Shown here: piece by piece, positions 30,613-31,236 of the stretch
Layout of the letters: the number at the start of each line of letters is the position of its first letter
How positions within the stretch are numbered: the stretch's first letter is position 1
Assembly: GCA_031553675.1 (NCBI GenBank)
Contig: JAVBLF010000091.1
Coordinates: 1 to 31,236, forward strand
DNA: 31,236 nt
Reading direction: 5' to 3'
From: JAVBLF01 sp031553675
GTDB taxonomy: Bacteria > Bacillota > Clostridia > Christensenellales > CALWSW01
Notes under the pieces: model-generated
Databases searched by the model: none
Told to the model about the DNA's origin: nothing
Seen by the model: only the letters and a program-made list of their open reading frames with translations
Translations under genes and position numbers: made by a program

Positions 30613-31029
30613 ATGCGATCGTACCGGAAAGAGCTGACCTTTCAAATCCCCCAGCGGCGAGCGTTTGTGAACATCACGCGCGACTGCGATCTCGCGCTGA
30701 AGGAGAGCGGCATCCAAGAGGGCTTGATGCTGGTGAACGCCATGCACATCACGGCGAGCGTCTTCATCAACGACGACGAGAGCGGTCTGCACAGCGATTA
30801 CGAGGCGTGGCTGGAAAAGCTCGCGCCCGAAAAGCCCCACAGCCAGTACGCCCACAACGGCTACGAAGACAACGCCGACGCCCATATGAAGCGCCAGGTG
30901 ATGGGGCGGGAAGTCGTCGTTGCGATTACAGACGGCAAGCTCGACTTCGGTACCTGGGAACAAATCTTTTACGGCGAGTTCGACGGTAAGCGCCCCAAAC
31001 GCGTATTGATCAAGATCATCGGCGATTAG
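30613..31029 (+). CDS. yjbQ: YjbQ / UPF0047 family protein
   Basis: A 138-residue YjbQ-family enzyme, the normal length. Conserved text: FVNITRDCDLALKESGIQEG, ASVFINDDESGLHSDYEAWL, YAHNGYEDNADAHMKRQVMG, EVVVAITDGKLDFGTWEQIF, ending in KRVLIKIIGD. Family members have weak thiamine-phosphate synthase activity in E. coli, but their true role is not settled. The His and Asp residues of the putative active site (HN, EDNADAH) are kept. ATG at 30613 follows AAAGGAG; the frame open from 30583 is rejected for lack of a site. The final codons GGC GAT TAG are also the first bases of the repeat array at the right edge. Confidence 0.93.
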   Translation: MRSYRKELTFQIPQRRAFVNITRDCDLALKESGIQEGLMLVNAMHITASVFINDDESGLHSDYEAWLEKLAPEKPHSQYAHNGYEDNADAHMKRQVMGREVVVAITDGKLDFGTWEQIFYGEFDGKRPKRVLIKIIGD

Positions 31030-31236
31030 CGATGCGAATCAAAGGTTACCAACCTAACGTATCGCGAGGCTGTTTTGCTGCAACGGGCGATTGATAATGC
31101 GAATCAAGGGTTGGAACCCGCCACCCAAAAACAGGTTATCAAATCCGCTGTCGAAACGAGTTGGGGGTTCCCAAGCGGGCGATTGATAATGCGAATCAAG
31201 CGTTACAATCCGCAACGTGTCGAAAGGCCATTCTGT
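31021..31236 (+). repeat. Degenerate direct repeats running off the window
   Basis: Three copies begin at about 31021, 31085 and 31177. Copies 2 and 3 share GGGCGATTGATAATGCGAAT plus CAAG; copy 1 has four substitutions in the same stretch. After this core, copies 1 and 3 continue alike (GTTAC, then AACGTATCG or AACGTGTCG, then AGGC), while copy 2 diverges. Spacing is 64 and 92 bases. Nothing else identifiable in this stretch; the array is cut by the window end. Confidence 0.7.

Noticed and set aside
31021..31236. CRISPR array or integron attC array at the right edge
   Set aside because: Copies differ in length and sequence, spacing is irregular, and core sites of attC (paired RYYYAAC and GTRRRY-type) are only partly present.

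Overview
The window looks like a piece of chromosome from a high-GC member of the Clostridia (Bacillota), probably uncultivated. The grounds are the recA then rny order, an iscR-iscS-iscU operon, paired half-size chromate transporters, a DUF5665 membrane protein, a YgiQ radical SAM protein, an ASKHA/ferredoxin corrinoid-activator-type protein, sigma-A type promoters, strong GGAGG-like ribosome sites and frequent TTG/GTG starts. No rRNA, tRNA, CRISPR array, transposase or phage gene was seen. The species assignment is inference.

Layout. At 1-311 (minus) lies the start of a small secreted Cys-containing protein, cut by the window edge. At 312-1020 there is mostly noncoding DNA plus one doubtful small gene, closed by a symmetric terminator. 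From 5536 down to 1036 runs a six-gene minus-strand block: two chromate-transporter halves, an AI-2E family permease, MntP, ZupT-like ZIP transporter and a DtxR/MntR-type regulator, i.e. a metal homeostasis cluster. From 5743 to the right edge nearly everything is on the plus strand: rluB, recA (SOS-like box, strong promoter), rny (two promoters and an attenuator-like leader), the Fe-S operon iscR-iscS-iscU, a secreted C39-like protein, an orphan larB, a secreted DD-carboxypeptidase-fold protein, a pirin, a DUF5665 protein, a 2603-residue cyclic beta-1,2-glucan synthase (7.8 kb), a small XRE regulator, ygiQ, an ASKHA/ferredoxin protein, an unknown two-TM protein and yjbQ.

What stands out. (1) Three proteins close together keep their fold but lose catalytic or metal-binding residues: the C39-like protein has Ser for the catalytic Cys; the DacF-like protein has lost all three penicillin-binding motifs (SxxK to GVTK, SxN to NAN, KTG to ATG); and the pirin has Cys-Pro-Arg for the metal-binding His-Pro-His. 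(2) A modular hairpin repeat occurs four times: in the recA leader, in the iscS-iscU gap (with a 100-bp tandem duplication of its loop module), at the larB stop codon, and in frame inside ygiQ. Its arms differ between copies but stay complementary, which indicates selection or copying of an RNA/DNA fold. (3) Four TTGCATGA motifs lie between the glucan synthase and the XRE gene, a likely operator cluster. (4) An unrelated degenerate repeat starts at the yjbQ stop and runs off the right edge.

Coordinates of genes are firm. Short regulatory sites were located by eye and may be off by one or two bases.
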